DNA of 64,000 nt, taken from assembly GCA_029204225.1 (NCBI GenBank), contig CM055102.1, positions 22,177,918-22,241,917 of the forward strand, given 5' to 3'. The position numbers were made by a program, and so were the translations under genes. The notes below the pieces were generated by a model. The model saw nothing but the letters and a program-made list of their open reading frames with translations. It was not told the origin of the DNA and did no database searches. Source of the stretch: Diphasiastrum complanatum. Its lineage: Eukaryota; Streptophyta; Lycopodiopsida; Lycopodiales; Lycopodiaceae. Shown in pieces: positions 21,069 to 31,830 of this stretch. Position 1 is the first letter of the stretch. Each line of letters starts with the position of its first letter.

Positions 21069-21884
21069 AGACTCAAGTAAGGTCAAAGGAGCAGCAAAGA
21101 AGTGTTGTTCAAGTTTACTTGTTCTATTTCATGTTTGAGCTATTTCATATGGATGTGTGCAAATTGTCAAAATATGGACAAACTAGCTACATTGTCTTGC
21201 AATATCTTATTGTTGGAGTTGTACTAGCATTTTTGGCTGGTTTTGCTGATGGAAATGAAGCTATTGGAGGCTCATTATATCACTCATCCATGATCAAGTT
21301 CTCAAGTGTTGAGTTACTTGATGCCAATGTTTGAAGATTGTCAATTTTTGGTGAATTCATGGTCATTTTCTTGTGTCAAGTAGATCTTGAAGATGGACTA
21401 GTGCAACCTACTTGGTTTATGAAGTCATGTGGTGCTGGATTTGCATTATTTATGTACTCACCTACTCATGGATTTCCAAGGTTTGATGGTTTCTTGTGGC
21501 AAGATGGAGATGGAGGCCTTTTCATGGAGTTTTATGGTGGAGACATATCAAGAAAGGACAAAGTTTGAGGAGACAAGCAAGCAAATGGTCATCACTCACA
21601 TTTATTGTTTGGTTGCTGTAATTTTCCAGAGAGTTCAAAGTTTTAAGCATGGAGGAATCATTTCATTCACATTCTATTTTGTTCTTCATGTTATAGTTAT
21701 ATCTTGATGTGTAAAATTGATGTAAGAAATATTGAAGCATCCAATTTGGACACTATTCTCTATATCAATTATGAAAGATACTTTAGAACCTTAGAAAGGA
21801 GATCTATACTTAGGATGGATATCATTCTAAAGTTGGATCAAAGTTCTATTGTCAAAACTATGCCAAAACTAGTTGAAGAGGGAG
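21069..21884 (+). other. E2 3' conserved tail and polypurine tract
   Basis: Short open pieces. The block VDLEDGLVQPTWFMKSCGAG (21380-21440) resembles a block that in E3 lies inside the long ORF about 1.6 kb further upstream. The block from CKIDVRNIEAS to RRSILRMDIILKLDQSS (about 21709-21850) is shared with the E3 3' end (41610-41790). No canonical RNase H motif remains. Confidence 0.6.
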
Positions 21885-22524
21885 TGTGAGAGATTTCAAC
21901 TAGTTTAGTCTAGTTTAGTCATATTTTGGTAAATTGTCAATAAGAGGCCAAAACTCATTTTAGACTTAGAGATAAACTTTTTGAAGTTATATTAGTTTAA
22001 AATACATTCAATAAACACTTTTTGAAAGTGTGAGAAAGTTGGTAGTCGAGTTTGAGAGAGATTCAAATTTGAATTTTGGGTACATTGAATCTAGATCCAA
22101 AAATAGTAGGGTTTACATTTTAGAGGGAAAGCCAAGTGGCCAAATAGGGTTTGGAAACTCTATAAAAGGATGTAACTCGTGGAGAGACACATATTCTCTC
22201 TTCTCTCTCTCATTTCATCATTATACATGGTTCTCTTTGGGTTTTGCTACTCATTGGTGCACTATCTTGGTGTTATCTTGCAATCTTGTGTGTAGAATGT
22301 TCATTTATTGCTATTTTCGGTTCCACACATGTGAAATACAGTAGGGTACTGTAATTGTACGGACAACAAACATATTTTATGTTTTGGTTCATGTTTGATC
22401 AATATCTCTTAGAGTTTGCATCTCATTTTGTATGTAGATGCTGATTTTTCTACACTGGCAAGATTGTTGGTTTGCTCCTTATTGTAACCAAAGTTGGATC
22501 TTGAATGATTTGAAATTCTTCACA
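21885..22524 (+). repeat. E2 3' LTR
   Basis: A 640-bp LTR matching 17010-17754 from TGTGAGAGATTTCAACTA to CTTCACA. The palindrome of the 5' copy is here CACACATGTGA (22324-22334), a G-to-A change in the CpG as expected from methyl-cytosine deamination on the other strand. The flank GTCCT does not match the left flank. Confidence 0.9.
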
Positions 22525-24081
22525 GTCCTGCCGTTGATGGTTGATCTCCAGCCATTGATAAAGATGGTGGTGGTGATGGTGCCACCCCCTTTCCGTTTTT
22601 GAGCTCGGGTAATACTAGCACTAGAACATGGGGAATAGGGGAATTTTGTGGCAGCCTTCTTGGAGTTGATGTTGATTACAGCGTAATCAAATTCAATGGT
22701 GCACTGGCTCCAGGTCTTAGGGGACATGCATACTTTGTTATGCACAAGCTTTGTCATGTAGACAGTCAATGAGATACATGCTTGCTATTGATTGATTGGA
22801 TACCACTTAAAGAGAAGCAAAAGCAAAGTGTGCATGCAAGTCACTTTTTTACCATTCACCAAATCTAGTTTGCTATATTTCATGCATGCGCACATGCTTG
22901 ATCATTTACATGTGGGGGGTGGTTGGGCCGTTAACCAAGGTCCAAACTTCAAAAGTTGAGGCAATCATCACAGTTTGTCCTTTAACATTGACTTTCTTCC
23001 AAACCCAAGAGACCAATCTCGAGCACAGAGTATTGCCGCCTTTGCAAGGCATGCCCTAAAACACTGCTTTTGCTCAAACTCACCTGAGAGTGACACCTCT
23101 TACCTCTATCAGATCGGAGGTAAGCATCATCAAGTTTCAACTAATGTGAATCCTCGAAATCAGCATCACAAATTTTTGTTGGGCCAAGGACTCAAAAGTG
23201 TATACAAAATGGGGACTTGGGGAGTTGACTCATAGGGGGAGAGAGGAGGTACACACCTCATGTTTGTTTGTAGTAGTACAACAAAATGCGAGAAATTGCA
23301 CACCCGGTCAAAATTTTTGATGCTCGATCGTGTTCGTACCTCTCATTTCATTCCATAGTTTCATATTCAATTTGAAACCCACACAAAAGACGCCTTGCTG
23401 ATGAATTGGGCGGAATTGTTTTATGCTATTTTGCTTCATCTGGGCTTTGCTGTGATCTGCACAGAATTGTTGGTCTGGATTCTGACAGACAGCGAGAGCC
23501 TCTTGCTGCTGCCTAATTTCGTCTGTTTCCAGCACCTTGTTGCATTTTAGTATAGCTAGAATCTGCTGCTTGATCGATCAGCTTCCGCACAGCACTGCCT
23601 GTTTTTCGAATCATATTTTCTTGCTTTGGCAACAAAGAGCTCGGAATCTTGAAATCTGTGGGGCCTGGATCTTCAATTCGTATAGCTTGTACTCTGTTTG
23701 TAGGATTCTCGTGCTGGCTAGAAGATCTTCCTGTACTTGTGTGGAGGGTTTCAATTCTCGTGACATCCTAGCAGTGACCTTGGATATAGAGGATGAGGGT
23801 AAGCCAAGTTGTTTTCTTTGTTGCTAGCAAATCAATTGGTATTTGATGCTGCTCTGAAATTTGTGAGTGTTCTGATAATGCCAAGATTGCTTAAGGCAGC
23901 CCAAGGCCCCAGGTAAGCTCTTGACTTTTTCAGCTCTGTTTGAGAGAATACCTAATTTTGAAGAAATGGATTTGGTTGGAGGTAGTTCTACGTGTAGTGA
24001 TTGCGTGAATGTTGGTGCTGTGCGATTTCTGAATGCAGAATAGCAACTGAAGATCGAGAGTAAGAAAGAAAAGAGAGGGAA
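22525..24081 (+). other. Intergenic region and probable 5' leader of the transporter gene
   Basis: 22525-23500 has no frame I recognise. Closer to the gene, GAGGATGAGG|GTAAGCC near 23800 and TGAATGCAG|AATAGC at 24038 look like donor and acceptor of a 5' UTR intron, placing an untranslated exon at roughly 23700-23799 and a second at 24039-24081 joined to the ATG. No clear TATA box was located. Confidence 0.4.
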
Positions 24082-25491
24082 ATGCTTTCAGAAAGCGAGG
24101 ATGGTGGCCTTTATGGCAGAGAAAGACAACAGCCTAAATGGGTGCTTTTGAAAGGCATTCCTCGGCGGTACACCGTAGTACTGCTTACATTTGTGTGCAC
24201 CAATGTGTGCTATGTTGAGCGGATCGGGTTCTCGGTAGCCTACACAGCTGCAGCAAACGCAGCAGGTGTTAAGCAAGCAACAAAAGGGTTTGTGCTCTCC
24301 GCCTTTTACTATGGCTATGCAACTTCTCAAGTTCCAGGAGGCTGGTTTGCACAGAAGGTGGGAGGCAGAATTGTGCTCCTCATATCTTTCATTTTGTGGT
24401 CTATCACCTGTGCTCTCACCCCTATTGAAGCTGACAAGGTTGGAGGTCTCATATGGGCACGCCTGATTGTTGGGGTAGCTCAAGGCTGTATCTTCCCTTC
24501 AATTCACACAGTTCTTGCCCAGTGGGTGCCTCCCCACGAGCGCTCGCGGTCAGTTTCTCTGACCACTTCAGGGATGTATTTTGGAGCTGCATTTGGAATG
24601 CTCATTCTACCAGGGTTGGTTCAGAAAGAGGGGCCACGCGCCGTGTTCCTGTATGAGGCTGCTATGGGCGCTTCATGGGCACTGTTATGGTTTTTGTGTG
24701 CCAGTGATCCACCTCTCTCAGAGCTTCCTAAAGCATCAGCTTCAGGGTTTGGCACAGCCACAGGCTATGAGAAGGGCAAAGCTCCCCATTTCACCTTATC
24801 AGTGGATGAAAGGGAGACTGGCAAAAGATCTGCTCAATCAAAGTCCGACATAGAAGCTATTCCCTGGAGAAAGCTCATGCAAAGTTTGCCAGTTTGGGCA
24901 ATTGTGGTAAATAATTTTACTTTCCACTATGCTTTGTATGTGTTAATGAACTGGTTGCCCACCTACTTTGATCAAGGGTTACATGTAGGTCTTGAGAACA
25001 TGGGCATGGCCAAGATGCTTCCTTACCTTGTCATGTTTGTGTTCTCAAATGTAGGTGGGGTAGTGGCAGACCATCTTATCTCTAGGCAGAGTATTTCTGT
25101 GACCTACACTAGGAAGTTACTTAACAGCTTAGGGTTTGCAATAGCAGCTGTGGCTCTTTTGGTGATGCCTCACCTTAAATCCGTCACAGGTGCTATATTA
25201 TGCTCCTCTATTTCTCTTGGGTCATGTGCATTTGCTAGGGCAGGATTTGCAGTAAATCACATGGACATTGCACCTAAGTATGCTGGAATCTTGATGGGAA
25301 TTTCCAACACTGCTGGAACTATTGCAGGTGTAGTTGGGGTCTCTGTGACAGGTCGCATCTTGGAAACTTCCAGCCTTGGTCCTTCTGATCCTTCTAGTTG
25401 GATGATGGTTTTTGCTACACCTGCAATTTTATGTATATTAAGTGCTCTTTTTTTCTTTGCATTTGCAACAGGAAAGAGGATATTTAATTGA
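24082..25491 (+). CDS. PHT4;6: PHT4;6-like anion/phosphate transporter (MFS, SLC17 type)
   Basis: A single-exon 469-residue frame, the usual size of plant PHT4 proteins. It belongs to the SLC17-like branch of the major facilitator superfamily and most resembles Arabidopsis PHT4;6 (probable anion transporter 5). That protein is placed in the Golgi, where it returns phosphate released by glycosylation to the cytosol. Marker segments are TFVCTNVCYVERIGFSVAY in the first membrane span and FYYGYATSQVPGGW in the second. ARLIVGVAQGCIFPSIHTVL and QWVPPHERSRSVSLTTSGMY follow. A hydrophilic loop of about 60 residues (around 205-265) splits the two six-helix halves. There is no plastid transit peptide: the first span begins by about residue 32 after a short charged N-terminus, which favours PHT4;6 over the plastid members. 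Start ATG 24082 follows a purine-rich leader; stop TGA 25489-25491. Intronless coding contrasts with the other genes here. Confidence 0.9.
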   Translation: MLSESEDGGLYGRERQQPKWVLLKGIPRRYTVVLLTFVCTNVCYVERIGFSVAYTAAANAAGVKQATKGFVLSAFYYGYATSQVPGGWFAQKVGGRIVLLISFILWSITCALTPIEADKVGGLIWARLIVGVAQGCIFPSIHTVLAQWVPPHERSRSVSLTTSGMYFGAAFGMLILPGLVQKEGPRAVFLYEAAMGASWALLWFLCASDPPLSELPKASASGFGTATGYEKGKAPHFTLSVDERETGKRSAQSKSDIEAIPWRKLMQSLPVWAIVVNNFTFHYALYVLMNWLPTYFDQGLHVGLENMGMAKMLPYLVMFVFSNVGGVVADHLISRQSISVTYTRKLLNSLGFAIAAVALLVMPHLKSVTGAILCSSISLGSCAFARAGFAVNHMDIAPKYAGILMGISNTAGTIAGVVGVSVTGRILETSSLGPSDPSSWMMVFATPAILCILSALFFFAFATGKRIFN

Positions 25492-28139
25492 TTTTCAGTG
25501 GGATGTATATGAAAGACAATCTTTCATACAGAAATTTACACATGTCATTTTAAGATATGAATTAACGTATACAGTCCAGCCAAAGAATCATCTGAGGAAC
25601 AATGAAATGAAGCAGTTGAATTTTTTCATTCTTGATGATAATCTTGTGGTGTAATGGTGAAGTTCAAAAGCGTTGAATAACACAACTGTGAACAAGCATT
25701 ATCAGGGTATACGATTAGATTCTGTTAATGTACATGAGACTATTTTATTAAAATTAACAAGAATAGCCTGAATTTTTCCATCTTTTATCATCTTCATAGT
25801 GCATATTTTAAATCGTGCTTATAAATTAACAAAAGAATTACATCCTTAGATTCATATGCAAGTCTACTTCTGAACTGCGACATGATTCGTTCCCAAGTTT
25901 CTTCCTAGTAAGTTGCGTCTAGAACTGGGTTGCTGCTTTCTATAGATCTGTTGAAACTGCTGTGTTTTGTATGACAGTTATTGTATTTGTTAGAAAGGTC
26001 TTCTTAAACACCAATATGGGCTTGAGGAGAACCCTAGCTAACTATGGTGGCTAGGTGGTAAGATTGTGGAGGGTATGATGATTAGACTGTCGGATTCAAT
26101 GTAGCAGGTTGTGTTGTTTATGGGCTTGGCTAGTGGAGTTTGCCATGTCAGGAGAATGGGGAATGTGTCAGTTGTGATGCTGTAAGAATATTTGTTTGAG
26201 TTGAAGTGGCTGCTATGTATGTGGCTTTTGAACTCGATTCATTGATTTTCTTGTGGTAAATTCACTTTGTGAAAGAATCTGAGTGTTATCTACAAGTGGA
26301 TAGTTTGCTTGAATATCTTTTATCGTGCAGTTTTGTATTTTGATGTTCTTGTTTGTCTTTGACGAACATTTGTAATTTTAGTCAACTATGGGAAGTGTTT
26401 CTGTTTTTATATCATCAATAGGAAAGGTGTTTCATCTTTTAGTCAATTCAGTGGTGAGAAGGTTGTTTATAAGGCGATGAGGTTTAAGAAGCGGATTTAG
26501 TTTTTGACAGAGAAATGGAGTATCTAGGGAGAATATTTGCTGACGTAGTAAGAAATGGACCAATTCAATTTGATGGAATGGGAGATAACAGTGAGGCTTT
26601 TATTGCCAATGATATAGTGTTCAGAGGATGCATAAAGAGTTTAGGAGATATTTCTATTGTTGTATATTTTATAGCAGATCAATTGCTACAAATGTTATTT
26701 AAATCTTATGCGAGGTGCAATGGGAGAAGTTGAGTGTGATTGCAGCATTGGGATAAAAGTTTTTATGTTTTCGTTTCAAGATGAGAAAGCTTTGAGAATC
26801 CTTACTACATCGCTGTATTTCTTTCGGGGAGATAGTTCATGTCCTTCGTTACACAGAAGATTTCATGTGGATCTTGACTTGCTGGAGGTACCAATATGAA
26901 TAGACCTTTTATTCTTTCTGCCAAAATATGACTAATTGAAATATGAATAATCAGAGCATTCAGGCAGAATTCTCATTTCTCTAGAACCTAAGTGATGAAT
27001 ATCACTTGTCATTGCATATGAAAGCATGTATACTCTGGAGGCTTGATTAAATTGTTCTGGAGTCACACATTGTGCTGAATGTTCAACATATAGGAGGCAT
27101 GTGAATTGGACTGGGAATAGTTTTTGCAATTAAGATGTCTTAATTTTTGGAGCAGTGGAAAATTGTAATAAAATGAAATACCCATAGAATTATCAAACAA
27201 ATCAAAGAAGGGATTTCAAAGAAAGGCGTACCAAAGGAGAAGGGGGATGAGGATTAGGAAGACAAAATTCAAAAGAGCAATATTGATTGTTTACATTGTG
27301 AGAAGATAGCGGATAATTGTAAAAATGTTATAAGCCAAAGTGTTGAAAGTTTGAATGCAAAGGTGGCCATGGAAAGAGAAAGAAAGATGAAAACCCACAG
27401 TTTGGAAGCCACATAAAGGAATGCAAATTAACATTAAGAGGAGGTTTGAAGCAACTTACAAGGATATAGTGCAATAAAAAGGCCTATTAGAAGGAAGGCA
27501 AACATGATTGAGTTTGACAGATTGGCAAGAGAGGATCATCCAACCTTGGTAGATGAGGTGAATGAAAAGATGATTCAGAAAATGGAGGAATTTGCCTTAT
27601 CCAATCTCTTTTTCTACTACTTGCTCTTGTATTCAATTATAAGGACTTCTCTCACGTCCATTTTCCATCAATAGTGGAGTTTGATCCCCCCCGCGGCACA
27701 CACACACCCCCCCCCCCCCCCCCTTTGCCATTGTGATAAAATTCCTCATTCATCAACTCTTTGAAGTATAGAAACCAAGTATGTTTCCATGTTCATCCAT
27801 GTTGATATGATCATTGGCCCTCAATTCTTTGTATACAACCTCACCATTCTAGCCCTCTCTGATCCAAGAAATCCTTAGGATCCTTAGAATCCCTCATTTA
27901 TATTGCAAATACTTTGGTTGCAAGTCTAATTTTGAGAAACTCAATTTCTTGCTTTTCTCTCAACCCTTGATTGCGTCCTTGGGTCAAGTTTTAACCTTAT
28001 CATTCACAATCATACCTTTAAATATCTTGGTGGTCACTTAGGTGCTTCCATCTCCCCCAAAAATAGATTGAGATGGATTGGATTCTAGATAGGATATCTA
28101 TTTCAAGAAGAAAGAGTTCCAAGCAAGCTAATCTTACTA
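25492..28139. other. Intergenic DNA downstream of the transporter, mostly unassigned
   Basis: No gene found. A 72-codon plus frame at 26515-26733 has no recognised motif. 27220-27560 is purine-rich and has a degenerate CLHCEK...C that could be an old zinc knuckle. ACACACACA followed by a C run lies at about 27698-27723. Confidence 0.4.
27698..27723 (+). repeat. Low-complexity (CA)n then poly-C tract
   Basis: A short CA repeat runs directly into about 18 consecutive C residues. Such tracts are prone to length change and to assembly or sequencing error. Confidence 0.9.
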
Positions 28140-29122
28140 AAGAGAGTGAAGGTGAGATGAAGGGAGTTATGAAGAAGGATCTCTCATGAAGTCAATGTAC
28201 TCTTCTTCTAGTTTTGAAGTTGAAAATGCATGGTGGATAGATAGTGGATCTAGTTCTCACATGACTAGTTCAAGAAAATCGTTCACTCATCTATGATGGT
28301 GCTCCAGGTACCTCCTCTCTAATAGATAAGAGAGTGGGAGTTATAGGTCTACCTTGAGCCATTAACTCTCCACAACCACCTCCTTGATTCTCTCATAGTG
28401 AACTTCTTGATTTGTGCTTTCCAAAAGCATCCCCTTCTAATTTGACACATGGAGAGATGGCCCTTGGCATTTAGAATTTACTTCTAATGAAGCTTGAGGA
28501 CCAAACTTGAAGTGGGTATTTTGCATACATACTCAAATTTGATTTGTTTGTCCGTCCCTAGCAAATTGTTATTGTTTATGCTTGGCATAAAATGTGGTTT
28601 GAAATTTTGAGAGTTGATTGCTACTATGCGTGCAAATAAAGGTGTTACTTTTAGTTCGCACTATGATTCGAATTCAATTATTATTTTTTCACCTAGAATA
28701 TCATTCAAATAATATTGAATTTAAGTTATTTTTTATTGATTACATGCTTAGCATAGATAATTTTATATTTTCTCTCATTTAAAAGTGTGACTTTGTCATG
28801 TATCAATGGTAAAAAAATTACAAAAGCCAACTAGGCAAATTCTAGCACCCATTCAAAAGGCCAAAGCTGAGTGTAGGTAGAAGAAAATTTAAATATTGGG
28901 GACAATATAGTTGATGATGATCCAAAAATTGACCTACATCCCCAAGAACACAGATGGTATTCTTGCCTACTATTCATTGCTACGCCATTTTGTTAAATTT
29001 CACACGTGCGGACACCCCAAAAGTGTGTTTGATCTCCTAAGATGTGGGTGATTGCACAAAGATCAAGCTATAGATTGAATTTGAAGATCTATCTCACAAA
29101 AACCTTCACATGGTATTAGAGC
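28140..29122 (+). pseudogene. Copia relic: protease fragment, then LTR end with primer site
   Basis: Around 28205-28275 the plus strand encodes AWWIDSGSSSHMTSS, the same protease motif as E1-E3, ending soon in a stop. Further on, CCTTCACA at 29103-29110 is followed by TGGTATTAGAGC (29111-29122), one base from the canonical primer site, marking the end of a degenerate 5' LTR. CACACGTGCGG at 29001-29011 fits the palindrome seen in the other LTRs. These may be two pieces of different insertions, as the order (protease before LTR end) is not that of a single element. Confidence 0.6.
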
Positions 29123-31830
29123 TTTGGTTGATTGTAATCCCAATTCCTTTTGAGTGAGTTTTGTAGGTGAGATAAAATATTAAAATACCAGGACCACAAA
29201 TTTATCATTTGCCTAAAGATAGCTTTTGGATCTTTAGTTAGTACCTAGTCTCTACCACAACAAATATCTTGTGCAACTTCTATTGGGGGGTAAATTTCAG
29301 TTTTAATATGCACTTACCTAGTTGTGTCTCAAACTAATATCAGCATTAGTAGACTCGCACACATTAGAATTGTTGTAGAACGCTTGCTCTTGTAGCATTG
29401 TAGAAAGTTTGCAAAAAATATTCAATGGTGATGACATTTTTTGAAATGGTGTTGTAGAAATTCACATTTGTCAAACATGTTCGATCTTTGCACATTAGCA
29501 ATAAAGACGACAAATGGAGATATTTTTAGCATTGAACAAAAGAACATTTGTAGCAACCAAACCCAAAAAATAAATAGTTGCAACTTACTAGATTACTTTT
29601 TTATTAACATTCCTAGTAGATGTTCTTCTTCATTCAAAGTGGCTACACATTCTATTTTCATGCAATACACCACATAATTTCAAAACAGGCACTCCACCTT
29701 ATGCATAGAAATAACGTCTATAAAGGCATCCTACACTCAAGTGAGGAAATGTCCCAAATTTGGCATCAAGTAATACGCTTTAGCACCAAAGGGAGCAATA
29801 ACGATCATATCTAATTCCCAATGGGTGCCCAATATGTCTAACACCTCCACAACTTCACTTGACAAGCTTAATTATTACTAGGAATACATATACAAGCAAT
29901 TTGAGCAGACCAAGATGTCTAGTTAAGGAAGTTTATGTTTATTTTCACAATTTGGAGCCTAAGAAAGAAACAACGCATAAAGGCAAAATGCTGTAAAATT
30001 GTACACAAACACTTAATTTCTAGGAAGTTGTTTTTAAAATGCTTTTGTCCTCTCAAGCTTATGTTGATTTTCGTGATTTGGAGTTGAAGAATGAAATGAT
30101 GCACACGAAGAAAAAAGCCACTAGATTATCTTCACCTTGCAAGCATATACACACATAGTATTCAATGATGTATTAAGGATGTACAAAAGGAAACAAATCA
30201 CTAAATCTACTTCACCTTGCAAGCATCTATAGTCGTGTGTTTCCAAGAAGATGTCACTTGTGGCCTCTCTTCTCAAGCTACTAAGAAATGAAAGAAATTG
30301 ATGTGTGTCAATAGAAACTGCTTCAAAGCCAAGATGAGGTGAACATTGTGAAAAAGGGGGAATACATCATGTAATGCGCATCACACCTCTCCAAACCTCT
30401 ATTAATCTTCATAGCAATACCGAAATGTGCACACCAATGGAAGGGTTGGGTTCTCTGCTATTAGACCTAGGACCTCAATGGAAGGGTTTGGGTTCTCTAC
30501 TATTAGAGCTAAGACAAGACGAAGGACCTCAATTTCTCAAGCAACAAATGACTAAATTAAAAGGGCTCTTGATATAAAACCCATTATGGTGAATGAGGAT
30601 ATCGTCTAGTTGGATGGTCAACAATATTGTGATAGATTCAAAACAAAAGACATTGAATTTTAGCCACCTTTGGAGAGGTCAATTATCTCCTAGTTTATAG
30701 GTGCTAAAACCGCTTTGTCCCAACAGCCAAATCGCCTCCAACAATAGAGAAAATTTGGATAGAGTTGGATAAGGGAATAATCTGTCCAGTTAGACATGGT
30801 GCCAAAGGCCCAGTCCTAAACAGAATAGAATTGATGGAGGCAAGTGCTAGGTGACCTAATTTTGAATTTCAAGAGGGAATATGGTGCCTCATTGGACATT
30901 GAGGACAACACCAGTGCCACCAGCCCCCCCCAGACTGTGTCCTCTATTGTGTAAATTTTTTTTTTTCGTGAGTCTTTTATACGGGTACTTTTAATCGACG
31001 TACGTTGTTTGGGTGATAGCCTAGGCCATGATGGCAGAAAATATTATTAGCACTTTTCACTTGTGAATGGAGCTATGGACACAAAATGCAACCATATGGG
31101 AACAAGTCTAAAATGACCCTATGTTTCGTGGGCTTACGACACTTGTCAAAACGGCATGTCATTAGGATGACCTCATAGCTCTTTCTATGGTGGCATATTT
31201 CAGGAAAAATATCTTCCTTTCCATACTTGCATACTTGCAAGTCATTAAGAAGGACAAATTGAGAGTTAGTGCCAAGCAACTTCAGATAGTTTCATAAAGC
31301 TAGACATGCTTTGAGCACCAGTATTTCCCACTTCAACTTGGTTTTGCTAATCTTTATCCATTAGTTATGAGATAGAGATAGCTTAGCATTGCAAAAAAAT
31401 AACTAATGCTAACTGTGAATGTGGTGGTGCCTAAGCTGATGGTTATCTTTCAAGTCAAAAACATTTTTGGAGCCCTTTCTTGCAAAATAACCTGTCCATC
31501 ACATCACCACCACTCAATGTAAAATAGGAGTAATAACAATTAGAGTGAGAAATATCTCCTGGAGTTGAAGTAATGAGAAATGCCTAAAAGATTTTCAAGA
31601 TGAAAATAAGGAGCACATATAATTGCTCACATGAGTATCGAAATACCAACAGTAACTCTTTGCTAATGAATCAAATTGATCATTGAAGACCTCAGAAACA
31701 AGTATATACTCGTGAAAAAAAATCACTGAAAGTGCCAACCAAATCGACAAAGGTTGTCAACTTTAAACCTAACTCAATCTTAGAACATTATACATCACCT
31801 ATCATGGTACCAAGCCAATTTAGCTCACCT
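29123..31830. other. Transposon-like intergenic debris, no gene supported
   Basis: The part just after the relic primer site would be a copia leader. Two diverged copies of CTTCACCTTGCAAGCAT occur near 30130 and 30210. A short tandem duplication is at 30435-30529, and a T-rich run with a C8 tract at 30925-30966. The last few hundred bases before 31831 are the probable syntaxin 3' UTR. Confidence 0.4.
30435..30529 (+). repeat. Short tandem duplication
   Basis: Two consecutive copies of a unit starting CAATGGAAGGGTT and containing GGGTTCTCTRCTATTAGA and GGACCTC. Unit 1 is about 41 bp (30435-30475). Unit 2 (30476-30529) has about 13 extra bases (AGACAAGACGAAG). Confidence 0.8.

Noticed and set aside
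30119-30235. Spaced repeats of CTTCACCTTGCAAGCAT considered as a CRISPR-like or satellite array
   Set aside because: Only two diverged copies with unequal context; this is a plant nuclear region and nothing supports an array.
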